This document shows, piece by piece, positions 12,274 to 22,900 of a stretch of 64,000 nt of DNA. The first letter of the stretch is position 1; the number at the start of each line of letters is the position of its first letter. The position numbers were made by a program, and so were the translations under genes. The notes below the pieces were generated by a model. It was not told the DNA's origin. It worked only from the letters and a program-made list of their open reading frames with translations, and made no database searches. The DNA comes from Axinella damicornis. Its lineage: Eukaryota > Porifera > Demospongiae > Axinellida > Axinellidae. The stretch spans positions 7,019,707-7,083,706 of the forward strand of contig OZ007517.1 in NCBI GenBank assembly GCA_963931865.1. The letters are read 5' to 3'.

Positions 12274-12772
12274 CAGGGGCGGCGGCACGGGGGGGGCAAG
12301 GGGGGCAAGCGCCCCCGCAAAAAATATTTAGGGGGGCATCGCCCCCCCTAACTCCTAGCTAGCTATACTATTAACATAGATAATAGAGACGTACGTCTCT
12401 ATTATCTATGCTATTAAACAGCCAACGGCTGCCCTATACTTAGTACGAGCTCGAGCATGGATAATAGAGACGTAACCGTTACGTCTCTATTATCTATTGT
12501 ACAAGGCTGACTCGGCTAACCTTGTGATGTACACGAATCGAGTTGCTGATCTGGCGCAGCATCGATCCTCATACATCTGGAACGCGCAGTACAAAGCACG
12601 AAGGTGCCACGAGAGCCCATCCTGATAACTGAAAAATAAAGGCGGAAAAATTTTTCCGCGCTTCGCGCGGACTGATCAGCGCTACGCGCCTCTATGCACT
12701 GCCTTCAGCAGCGTGCGTAGGCTAACGCCACTGGCTTACCCCCCCAATCGTAAATACGTGCCGCCGCCCCTG
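12274..12772. mobile_element. hAT-like non-autonomous element with 5-bp TSD (CTCAT)
   Basis: 16-bp perfect terminal inverted repeats CAGGGGCGGCGGCACG; flanking CTCAT at 12269-12273 and 12773-12777. The uninterrupted site is seen in copy B near 55115-55130. The interior has G-rich runs and two strong hairpins (12375-12412 and 12458-12496) that share GATAATAGAGACGT. No transposase. Confidence 0.9.
12375..12412. repeat. Palindrome (AGAGACGTACGTCTCT core)
   Basis: CATAGATAATAGAGACGT followed at once by its reverse complement, a perfect 36-bp palindrome inside the hAT-like element. A second hairpin with the same arm and a one-base centre lies at 12458-12496, so the motif has been duplicated within the element. 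Confidence 0.85.
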
Positions 12773-12956
12773 CTCATTTTTGGCTACACTTGGCTCTGTA
12801 CTGCCACTATGTTCAACAGTCAGACAAAAAACTGTACGTTTCCGCAAAGTACAGTTGCTGAACATCCAGGACCTCTCTTTTGGATTGATGCCCTTCCGTC
12901 AGTCAAACTCGGCTGTGGTTCAAATAACTTTCGCCCGAACAACATCAGCTTTAGCC

Positions 12957-13319
12957 CAGTGGCGTAGCCAAGCTGGGGCACACTGGGGCACGTGCCCTAC
13001 CAATTGGGGGTTGTGCCCAACCATTGGAGGTGTGCCCCAACGTTAAACAGCGCGCGAGGTGCGGAGTTCAGTATAAAATTGACTGCAGGGCGTCACCAAA
13101 GGATCAGAGCTACACGGTAACACCGTGACTGCAGAAGGCACTGACTGTCCACAGATGTGAAGGTGCCACGAGAGCCCATCCTGATAACTGAAAAGTGAAG
13201 GTGATAAATTTTTTCCGCGCTTCGCGCGGACTGATCGGCGCTACGCGCCTCTATACGCTGCCTTCGGCAGCGTGCCCCTGTAGTGCCCTACCAATTCTAC
13301 ATTTCTGCCTACGCCACTG
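12957..13319. mobile_element. hAT MITE with 8-bp TSD (CTTTAGCC)
   Basis: Begins CAGTGGCGTAGCCA and ends GCCTACGCCACTG. Flanks CTTTAGCC at 12949-12956 and 13320-13327 form an exact 8-bp duplication, typical of the hAT superfamily. The empty site CTTTAGCCTGAGACTTC exists in copy B at about 55289-55305. Length 363 bp, no coding capacity. It shares an internal stretch (AAGGTGCCACGAGAGCCCAT) with the element at 12274-12772. Confidence 0.93.
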
Positions 13320-13547
13320 CTTTAGCCTGAGACTTCGCCCACAAAACTTACAATGACGCCATGACAGGCACTGCCAGCCTCTACACTTTCACGCCGTCTA
13401 ATTGACTTCCGCAAATGGTCAATAGGTTCATGAATATTGACCGTACATCCTCGTGTGTACCACGCTAATTGAATTGATACGCGACTAGCCCACGACCTTA
13501 AAGCACTTGTCTGTTTGTGGGAGGCCACAGCACCAGTTGTACCTTAA

Positions 13548-13910
13548 GGTCACTATTATTTGTGGGTATTAAATTTAGCGAATTTTAGCGAATTTGAAAA
13601 AATCGCTAAATTTTGACCCCGCAAACAATAGGGATTATGTAGGATATCCAACTCCCTCGCACAAACGTAAGGGGGCGTGGTAAGCAGTCACGTGATGCCA
13701 CACCCACTCAATTCCCATTTGTCACGCCCGCCTAAGAGTTGTATGCACGCGCTTGCTTAGCTCAACAATAAGTCGGGAATCAAACGATCACGCATATAAG
13801 CTTACGGAAGGCAACGAAACCTCGCGTGAAAATTCCTGGTTACGCATTCGCACATTTCAAGTATCCTAGATACTTGAAACCTGCACAGGCCTAATAAACC
13901 CTAACTGCAC
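13548..13910 (+). repeat. Left terminal inverted repeat of the 21-kb unit
   Basis: 363 bp. The outer part holds TTTAGCGAATTT-type words and CGCTAAATTTTGAC; the inner part contains TCACGTGATGCC, a CACGTG E-box-like palindrome, and TTTCAAGTATCCTAGATACTTGAAA, an inverted word. Ends in CTAACTGCAC, directly followed by the minisatellite. A fragment resembling the outer part lies at 43847-43900. Confidence 0.88.
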
Positions 13911-16900
13911 AGAGCAGAGGTAGAGCCAGGTAGAGCAGAGGTAGAGAAGAGGTAGAGCCAGGTAGAGCAGAGGTAGAGCCAGGTAGAGCAGAGGTAGAGC
14001 CAGGTAGAGCAGAGGTAGAGCCAGGTAGAGCCAGGTAGAGCAGAGGTAGAGCCAGGTAGAGCAGAGGTAGAGCCAGGTAGAGCAGAGGTAGAGCAGAGGT
14101 AGAGCAGAGGTAGAGCCAGGTAGAGCAGAGGTAGAGCAGAGGTAGAGCCAGGTAGAGCAGAGGTAGAGCAGAGGTAGAGCCAGGTAGAGCAGAGGTAGAG
14201 CCAGGTAGAGCAGAGGTAGAGCCAGGTAGAGTAGAGGTAGAACAGAGGTAGAGCCAGGTAGAGCAGAGGTAGAGCAGAGGTAGAGCCAGGTAGAGCAGAG
14301 GTAGACCAGAGGTAGAGCCAGGTAGAGCAGAGGTAGAGCCAGGTAGAGCAGAGGTATATAGAGCCAGGTAGAGGCAGGTAGAGCAGAGGTAGAGCCAGGT
14401 AGAGCAGAGGTAGAGCCAGGTAGAGCAGTGGTAGAGCAGAGGTAGAGCCAGGTAGAGCAGAGGTAGAGCCAGGTAGAGCAGAGGTAGAGCCAGGTAGAGC
14501 CAGGTAGAACAGAGGTAGAGCCAGGTAGAGCAGAGGTAGAGCCAGGTAGAGCAGAGGTAGAGCAGAGGTAGAGCCAGGTAGAGCAGAGGTAGAGCAGAGG
14601 TAGAGCCTGGTAGAGCAGAGGTAGAGCCAGGTAGAGCAGAGGTAGAGCCAGGTAGAGCCAGGTAGAGCAGAGGTAGAGCAGAGGTAGAGCCAGGTAGAGC
14701 AGAGGTAGAGCCAGGTAGAGCAGAGGTAGAGCCAGGTAGAGCCAGGTAGAGCAGAGGTAGAGCCAGGTAGAGCAGAGGTAGAGTCAGGTAGAGTAGAGGT
14801 AGAGCAGAGGTAGAGCCAGGTAGAGCAGAGGTAGAGCAGAGGTAGAGCCAGGTAGAGCAGAGGTAGACCAGAGGTAGAGCCAGGTAGAGCAGAGGTAGAG
14901 CCAGGTAGAGCAGACGTATATAGAGCCAGGTAGAGGCAGGTAGAGCAGAGGTAGAGCAGAGGTAGAGCCAGGTAGAGCAGAGGTAGAGCAGAGGTAGAGC
15001 CAGGTAGAGCAGAGGTAGAGCCAGGTAGAGCAGAGGTAGAGCCAGGTAGAGCAGAGGTAGAGCCAGGTAGAGGAGAGGTAGAGCAGAGGTAGAGCCAGGT
15101 AGAGCAGAGGTAGAGCAGAGGTAGAGCCAGGTAGAGCTGAGGTAGAGCCAGGTAGAGCAGTGGTAGAGCAGAGGTAGAGCCAGGTAGAGCAGAGGTAGAG
15201 CCAGGTAGAGCAGAGGTAGAGCCAGGTAGAGCAGAGGTAGAGCCAGGTAGAGCAGAGGTAGAGCCAGGTAGAGCGAGGTAGAGCAGAGGTAGAGCAGAGG
15301 TAGAGCCAGGTAGAGCAGAGGTAGAGCAGAGGTAGAGCCAGGTAGAGCAGAGGTAGAGCCAGGTAGAGCAGAGGTAGAGCCAGGTAGAGCGAGGTAGAGC
15401 AGAGGTAGAGCAGAGGTAGAGCCAGGTAGAGCAGAGGTAGAGCAGAGGTAGAGCCAGGTAGAGCAGAGGTAGAGCCAGGTAGAGCAGAGGTAGAGCCAGG
15501 TAGAGCAGAGGTAGAGCCAGGTAGAGCCAGGTAGAGCAGAGGTAGAGCCAGGTAGAGCAGAGGAAGAGCCAGGTAGAGTAGAGGTAGAGCAGAGGTAGAG
15601 CCAGATAGAGCAGAGGTAGAGCAGAGGTAGAGCCAGGTAGAGCAGAGGTAGAGCAGAGGTAGAGCCAGGTAGAGCAGAGGTAGAGCCAGGTAAAGCAGAG
15701 GTAGAGCCAGGTAGAGCAGAGGTAGAGCCAGGTAGAGCAGAGGTAGAGCCAGGTAGAGCAGAGGTAGAGCAGAGGTAGAGCCAGGTAGAGCAGAGGTAGA
15801 GCAGAGGTAGAGCCAGGTAGAGCAGAGGTAGAGCCAGGTAGAGCAGAGGTAGAGCCACGTAGAGCCAGGTAGAGCAGAGGTAGAGCAGAGGTAAAGCCAG
15901 GTAGAGCAGAGGTAGAGCAGAGGTAGAGCCAGGTAGAGCAGAGGTAGAGCCAGGTAGAGCAGAGGTAGAGCAGAGGTAGAGCCAGGTAGAGGAGAGGTAG
16001 AGCAGAGGTAGAGCCAGGTAGAGCAGAGGTAGAGCAGAGGTAGAGCCAGGTAGAGCAGAGGTAGAGCCAGGTAGAGCTGAGGTAGAGCCAGGTAGAGCAG
16101 TGGTAGAGCAGAGGTAGAGCCAGGTAGAGCAGAGGTAGAGCCAGGTAGAGCAGAGGTAGAGCAGAGGTAGAGCCAGGTAGAGCAGAGGTAGAGCAGAGGT
16201 AGAGCCAGGTAGAGCAGAGGTAGAGCAGAGGTAGAGCCAGGTAGAGCAGAGGTAGAGCAGAGGTAGAGCCAGGTAAAACAGAGGTAGAGCCAGGTAGAGC
16301 AGAGGTAGAGCAGAGGTAGAGCCAGGTAGAGCAGAGGTACAGCAGAGGTAGAGCCAGGTAGAGCAGAGGTAGAGCAGAGGTAGAGCCAGGTAGAGCAGAG
16401 GTAGAGCCAGGTAGAGCAGAGGTAGAGCCAGGTAGAGCAGAGGTAGAGCCAGGTAGAGCCAGGTAGAGCAGAGGTAGAGCAGAGGTAGAGCCAGGTAGAG
16501 CAGAGGTAGAGCAATGGTAGAGCCAGGTAGAGCAGAGGTAGAGCCAGGTAGAGCAGAGGTAGAGCCAGGTAGAGCCAGGTAGAGCAGAGGTAGAGCCAGG
16601 TAGAGCAGAGGTAGAGCCAGGTAGAGCAGAGGTAGAGCCAGGTAGAGCAGAGGTAGAGCAGAGGTAGAGCCAGGTAGAGCAGAGGTAGAGCAGAGGTAGA
16701 GCCAGGTAGAGCAGAGGTAGAGCAGAGGTAGAGCCAGGTAGAGCAGAGGTAGAGCAGAGGTAGAGCCAGGTAGAGCAGAGGTAGAGCCAGGTAGAGCAGA
16801 GGTAGAGCCAGGTAGAGCGAGGTAGAGCAGAGGTAGAGCAGAGGTAGAGCCAGGTAGAGCAGAGGTAGAGCAGAGGTAGAGCCAGGTAGAGCAGAGGTAG

Positions 16901-19900
16901 AGCCAGGTAGAGCAGAGGTAGAGCCAGGTAGAGCAGAGGTAGAGCCAGGTAGAGCCAGGTAGAGCAGAGGTAGAGCCAGGTAGAGCAGAGGTAGAGCCAG
17001 GTAGAGCAGAGGTAGAGCAGAGGTAGAGCCAGGTAGAGCAGAGGTAGAGCAGAGGTAGAGCCAGGTAGAGCAGAGGTAGAGCAGAGGTAGAGCCAGGTAG
17101 AGCAGAGGTAGAGCAGAGGTAGAGCCAGGTAGAGCAGAGGTAGAGCCAGGTAGAGCAGAGGTATATAGAGACAGGTAGAGGCAGGTAGAGCAGAGGTGGA
17201 GCCAGGTAGAGCAGAGGTAGAGCCAGGTAGAGCAGAGGTAGAGCCAGGTAGAGCAGTGGTAGAGCAGAGGTAGAGCCAGGTAGAGCAGAGGTAGAGCCGA
17301 GGTAGAGCCAGGTAGAGCCAGGTAGAGCAGAGGTAGAGCCAGGTAGAGCAGAGGTAGAGCCAGGTAGAGCAGAGGTAGAGCAGAGGTAGAGCCAGGTAGA
17401 GCAAAGGTAGAGCAGAGGTAGAGCCAGGTAGAGCAGAGGTAGAGCAGAGGTAGAGCCAGGTAAAGCAGAGGTAGAGCAGAGGTAGAGCCAGGTAGAGCAG
17501 AGGTAGAGCCAGGTAGAGCAGAGGTAGAGCCAGGTAGAGCAGAGGTAGAGCCAGGTAGAGCAGAGGTATAGCCAGGTAGAGCAGAGGTAGAGCCAGGTAG
17601 AGCAGAGGTAGAGCAGAGGTAGAGCCAGGTAGAGCAGAGGTAGAGCCAGGTAGAGCAGAGGTAGAGCCAGGTAGAGCAGAGGTAGAGCCAGGTAGAGCCA
17701 GGTAGAGCAGAGGTAGAGCAGAGGTAGAGCCAGGTAGAGCAGAGGTAGAGCAGAGGTAGAGCCAGGTAGAGCAGAGGTAGAGCCAGGTAGAGCAGAGGTA
17801 GAGCCAGGTAGAGCAGAGGTAGAGCCAGGTAGAGCCAGGTAGAGCAGAGGTAGAGCCAGGTAGAGCAGAGGTAGAGCCAGGTAGAGCAGAGGTAGAGCAG
17901 AGGTAGAGCCAGGTAGAGCAGAGGTAGAGCAGAGGTAGAGCCAGATAGAGCAGAGGTAGAGCAGAGGTAGAGCCAGGTAGAGCAGAGGTAGAGCCAGGTA
18001 GAGCAGAGGTAAAGCCAGGTAGAGCAGTGGTAGAGCAGAGGTAGAGCCAGGTAGAGCAAAGGTAGAGCAGAGGTAGAGCCAGGTAGAGCAGAGGTAGAGC
18101 AGAGGTAGAGCCAGGTAAAGCAGAGGTAGAGCAGAGGTAGAGCCAGGTAGAGCAGAGGTAGAGCCAGGTAGAGCAGAGGTAGAGCCAGGTAGAGCAGAGG
18201 TAGAGCCAGGTAGAGCCAGGTAGAGCAGAGGTAGAGCCAGGTAGAGCAGAGGTAGAGCAGAGGTAGAGCCAGGTAGAGCAGAGGTAGAGCCAGGTAGAGC
18301 AGAGGTAGAGCCAGGTAGAGCAGAGGTAGAGCCAGGTAGAGCCAGGTAGAGCAGAGGTAGAGCAGAGGTAGAGCCAGGTAGAGCAGAGGTAGAGCAGAGG
18401 TAGAGCCAGGTAGAGCAGAGGTAGAGCCAGGTAGAGCAGAGGTAGAGCCAGGTAGAGCCAGGTAGAGCCAGGTAGAGCAGAGGTAGAGCCAGGTAGAGCA
18501 GAGGTAGAGCCAGGTAGAGCAGAGGTAGAGCCAGGTAGAGCAGAGGTAGAGCAGAGGTAGAGCCAGATAGAGCAGAGGTAGAGCAGAGGTAGAGCCAGGT
18601 AGAGCAGAGGTAGAGCCAGGTAGAGCAGAGGTAAAGCCACGTAGAGCAGTGGTAGAGCAGAGGTAGAGCCAGGTAGAGCAGAGGTAGAGCCAGGTAGAGC
18701 AGAGGTAGAGCCAGGTAGAGCCAGGTAGAGCAAAGGTAGAGCCAGGTAGAGCAGAGGTAGAGCTAGGTAGAGCAGAGGTAGAGCAGAGGTAGAGCCAGGT
18801 AGAGCAGAGGTAGAGCAGAGGTAGAGCCAGGTAGAGAAGAGGTAGAGCCAGGTAGAGCAGAGGTAGAGCCAGGTAGAGCAGAGGTAGAGCAGAGGTAGAG
18901 CCAGGTAGAGCAGAGGTAGAGCAGAGGTAGAGCCAGGTAGAGCAGAGGTAGAGCAGAGGTAGAGCCAGGTAGAGCAGAGGTAGAGCAGAGGTAGAGCCAG
19001 GTAGAACAGAGGTAGAGCCAGGTAGAGCAGAGGTAGAGTCAGGTAGAGCCAGGTAGAGCAGAGGTAGAGCCAGGTAGAGCAGAGGTAGAGCCAGGTAGAG
19101 CAGAGGTAGAGCAGAGGTAGAGCCAGGTAGAGCAGAGGTAGAGCAGAGGTAGAGCCAGGTAGAGCAGAGGTAGAGCCAGGTAGAGCAGAGCTAGAGCCAG
19201 GTAGAGCAGAGGTAGAGCCAGGTAGAGCCAGGTAGAGCAGAGGTAGAGAAGAGGTAGAGCCAGGTAGAGCAGAGGTAGAGCAGAGGTAGAGCCAGGTAGA
19301 GCAGAGGTAGAGCCAGGTAGAGCAAAGGTAGAGCCAGGTAGAGCAGAGGTAGAGCTAGGTAGAGCAGAGGTAGAGCAGAGGTAGAGCCAGGTAGAGCAGA
19401 GGTAGAGCAGAGGTAGAGCCAGGTAGAGCAGAGGTAGAGCCAGGTAGAGCAGAGGTAGAGCCAGGTAGAGCCAGGTAGAGCAGAGGTAGAGCAGAGGTAG
19501 AGCCAGGTAGAGCAGAGGTAGAGCAGAGGTAGAGCCAGGTAGAGCAGAGGTAGAGCCAGGTAGAGCAGAGGTAGAGCAGAGGTAGAGCCAGGTAGAACAG
19601 AGGTAGAGCCAGGTAGAGCAGAGGTAGAGCCAGGTAGAGCCAGGTAGAGCAGAGGTAGAGCCAGGTAGAGCAGAGGTAGAGCCAGGTAGAACAGAGGTAG
19701 AGCAGAGGTAGAGCCAGGTAGAGCAGAGGTAGAGCAGAGGTAGAGCCAGGTAGAACAGAGGTAGAGCCAGGTAGAGCAGAGGTAGAGCCAGGTAGAGCCA
19801 AGTAGAGCAGAGGTAGAGCCAGGTAGAGCAGAGGTAGAGCCAGGTAGAGCAGAGGTAGAGCAGAGGTAGAGCCAGGTAGAGCAGAGGTAGAGCAGAGGTA

Positions 19901-22900
19901 GAGCCAGGTAGAGCAGAAGTAGAGAAAGGTAGAGCAGAGGTAGAGCCAGGTAGAGCAGAGGTAGAGCCAGGTAGAGCCAGGTAGAGCAGAGGTAGAGCAG
20001 AGGTAGAGCCAGGTAGAGCAGAGGTAGAGCAGAGGTAGAGCCAGGTAGAGCAGAGGTAGAGCCAGGTAGAGCAAAGGTAGAGCCAGGTAGAGCAGAGGTA
20101 GAGCTAGGTAGAGCAGAGGTAGAGCCAGGTAGAGCAGAGGTAGAGCGAGGTAGAGCCAGGTAGAGCAGAGGTAGAGCAGAGGTAGAGCCAGGTAGAGCAG
20201 AGGTAGAGCAGAGGTAGAGCCAGGTAGAGCAGAGGTAGAGCCAGGTAGAGCAGAGGTAGAGCAGAGGTAGAGCCAGGTAGAACAGAGGTAGAGCCAGGTA
20301 GAGCAGAGGTAGAGCCAGGTAGAGCCAGGTAGAGCAGAGGTAGAGCCAGGTAGAGCAGAGGTAGAGCCAGGTAGAGCAGAGGTAGAGCAGAGGTAGAGCC
20401 AGGTAGAGCAGAGGTAGAGCAGAGGTAGAGCCAGGTAGAGCAGAGGTAGAGCCAGGTAGAGCAGAGGTAGAGCCAGGTAGAGCAGAGGTAGAGAAGAGGT
20501 AGAGCCAGGTAAAGCAGAGGTAGAGCAGAGGTAGAGCCAGGTAGAGCAGAGGTAGAGCCAGGTAGAGCAGAGGTAGAGCCAGGTAGAGCAGAGGTAGAGC
20601 CAGGTAGAGCCAGGTAGAGCAAAGGTAGAGCCAGCTAGAGCAGAGGTAGAGCCAGGTAGAGCAGAGGTAGAGCAGAGGTAGAGCCAGGTAGAGCAGAGGT
20701 AGAGCCAGGTAGAGCAGAGGTAGAGCCAGGTAGAGCAGAGGTAGAGCCAGGTAGAGCCAGGTAGAGCAGAGGTAGAGCAGAGGTAGAGCCAGGTAGAGCA
20801 GAGGTAGAGCCAGGTAGAGCCAGGTAGAGCAGAGGTAGAGCCAGGTAGAGCAGAGGTAGAGCCAGGTAGAGCAGAGGTAGAGCAGAGGTAGAGCCAGGTA
20901 GAGCAGAGGTAGAGCAGAGGTAGAGACAGATAGAGCAGAGGTAGAGCAGAGGTAGAGCCAGGTAGAGCATAGGTAGAGCCAGGTAGAGCAGAGGTAAAGC
21001 CAGGTAGAGCAGTGGTAGAGCAGAGGTAGAGCCAGGTAGAGCAGAGGTAGAGCCAGGTAGAGCAGAGGTAGAGCCAGGTAGAGCCAGGTAGAGCAAAGGT
21101 AGAGCCAGGTAGAGCAGAGGTAGAGCTAGGTAGAGCAGAGGTAGAGCAGAGGTAGAGCCAGGTAGAGCAGAGGTACAGCAGAGGTAGAGCCAGGTAGAGC
21201 AGAGGTAGAGCCAGGTAGAGCTGAGGTAGAGCCAGGTAGAGCCAGGTAGAGCAGAGGTAGAGCAGAGGTAGAGCCAGGTAGAGCAGAGGTAGAGCAGAGG
21301 TAGAGCCAGGTAGAGCAGAGGTAGAGCAGAGGTAGAGCCAGGTAGAGCAGAGGTAGAGCAGAGGTAGAGCCAGGTAGAACAGAGGTAGAGCCAGGTAGAG
21401 CAGAGGTAGAGCCAGGTAGAGCCAGGTAGAGCAGAGGTAGAGCCAGGTAGAGCAGAGGTAGAGCCAGGTAGAGCAGAGGTAGAGCAGAGGTAGAGCCAGG
21501 TAGAGCAGAGGTAGAGCAGAGGTAGAGCCAGGTAGAGCAGAGGTAGAGCCAGGTAGAGCAGAGGTAGAGCCAGGTAGAGCAGAGGTAGAGCCAGGTAGAG
21601 CCAGGTAGAGCAGAGGTAGAGCAGAGGTAGAGCCAGGTAGAGCAGAGGTAGAGCAGAGGTAGAGCCAGGTAGAGCAGAGGTAGAGCCAGGTAGAGCAAAG
21701 GTAGAGCCAGGTAGAGCAGAGGTAGAGCTAGGTAGAGCAGAGGTAGAGCAGAGGTAGAGCCAGGTAGAGCAGAGGTAGAGCAGAGGTAGAGCCAGGTAGA
21801 GCAGAGGTAGAGCCAGGTAGAGCAGAGGTAGAGCCAGGTAGAGCCAGGTAGAGCAGAGGTAGAGCAGAGGTAGAGCCAGGTAGAGCAGAGGTAGAGCAGA
21901 GGTAGAGCCAGGTAGAGCAGAGGTAGAGCAGAGGTAGAGCCAGGTAGAGCAGAGGTAGAGCAGAGGTAGAGCCAGGTAGAGCAGAGGTAGAGCCAGGTAG
22001 AGCAGAGGTAGAGCCAGGTAGAGCAGAGGTAGAGCCAGGTAGAGCCAGGTAGAGCAGAGGTAGAGCAGAGGTAGAGCCAGGGAGAGCAGAGGTAGAGCAG
22101 AGGTAGAGCCAGGTAGAGTAGAGGTAGAGCCAGGTAGAGCAAAGGTAGAGCCAGGTAGAGCAGAGGTAGAGCTAGGTAGAGCAGAGGTAGAGCAGAGGTA
22201 GAGCCAGGTAGAGCAGAGGTAGAGCAGAGGTAGAGCCAGGTAGAGCAAGGTAGAGCCAGGTAGAGCAGAGGTAGAGCCAGGTAGAGCCAGGTAGAGCAGA
22301 GGTAGAGCAGAGGTAGAGCCAGGTAGAGCAGAGGTAGAGCAGAGGTAGAGCCAGGTAGAGCAGAGGTAGAGCAGAGGTAGAGCCAGGTAGAGCAGAGGTA
22401 GAGCAGAGGTAGAGCCAGGTAGAGCAGAGGTAGAGCCAGGTAGAGCCAGGTAGAGCAGAGGTAGAGCCAGGTAGAGCAGAGGTAGAGCCAGGTAGAGCAG
22501 AGGTAGAGCAGAGGTAGAGCCAGGTAGAGCAGAGGTAGAGCAGAGGTAGAGCCAGGTAGAGCAGAGGTAGAGCCAGGTAGAGCAGAGGTAGAGCCAGGTA
22601 GAGCAGAGGTAGAGCAGAGGTAGAGCCAGGTAAAGCAGAGGTAGAGCAGAGGTAGAGCCAGGTAGAGCAGAGGTAGAGCCAGGTAGAGCAGAGGTAGAGC
22701 CAGGTAGAGCAGAGGTAGAGCCAGGTAGAGCCAGGTAGAGCAGAGGTAGAGCCAGGTAGAGCAGAGGTAGAGCCAGGTAGAGCAGAGGTAGAGCAGAGGT
22801 AGGGCCAGGTAGAGCAGAGGTAGAGCCAGGTAGAGCAGAGGTAGAGCCAGGTAGAGCAGAGGTAGAGCCAGGTAGAGCCAGGTAGAGCAGAGGTAGAGCA

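Larger units (their letters stand above)
12058..13540 (+). repeat. Interspersed repeat, copy A (split by two insertions)
   Basis: Begins GTGGAGGCAGCCTCGCGCC and includes TTTGGATTGATGCCCTTCC and GGTTCAAATAACTTTCGCC. The same order of blocks is found without interruption at 54928-55490 (copy B). Removing the elements at 12274-12772 and 12957-13319, plus one copy of each target duplication, restores colinearity. Function unknown; no open frame is conserved between the copies. Confidence 0.85.
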
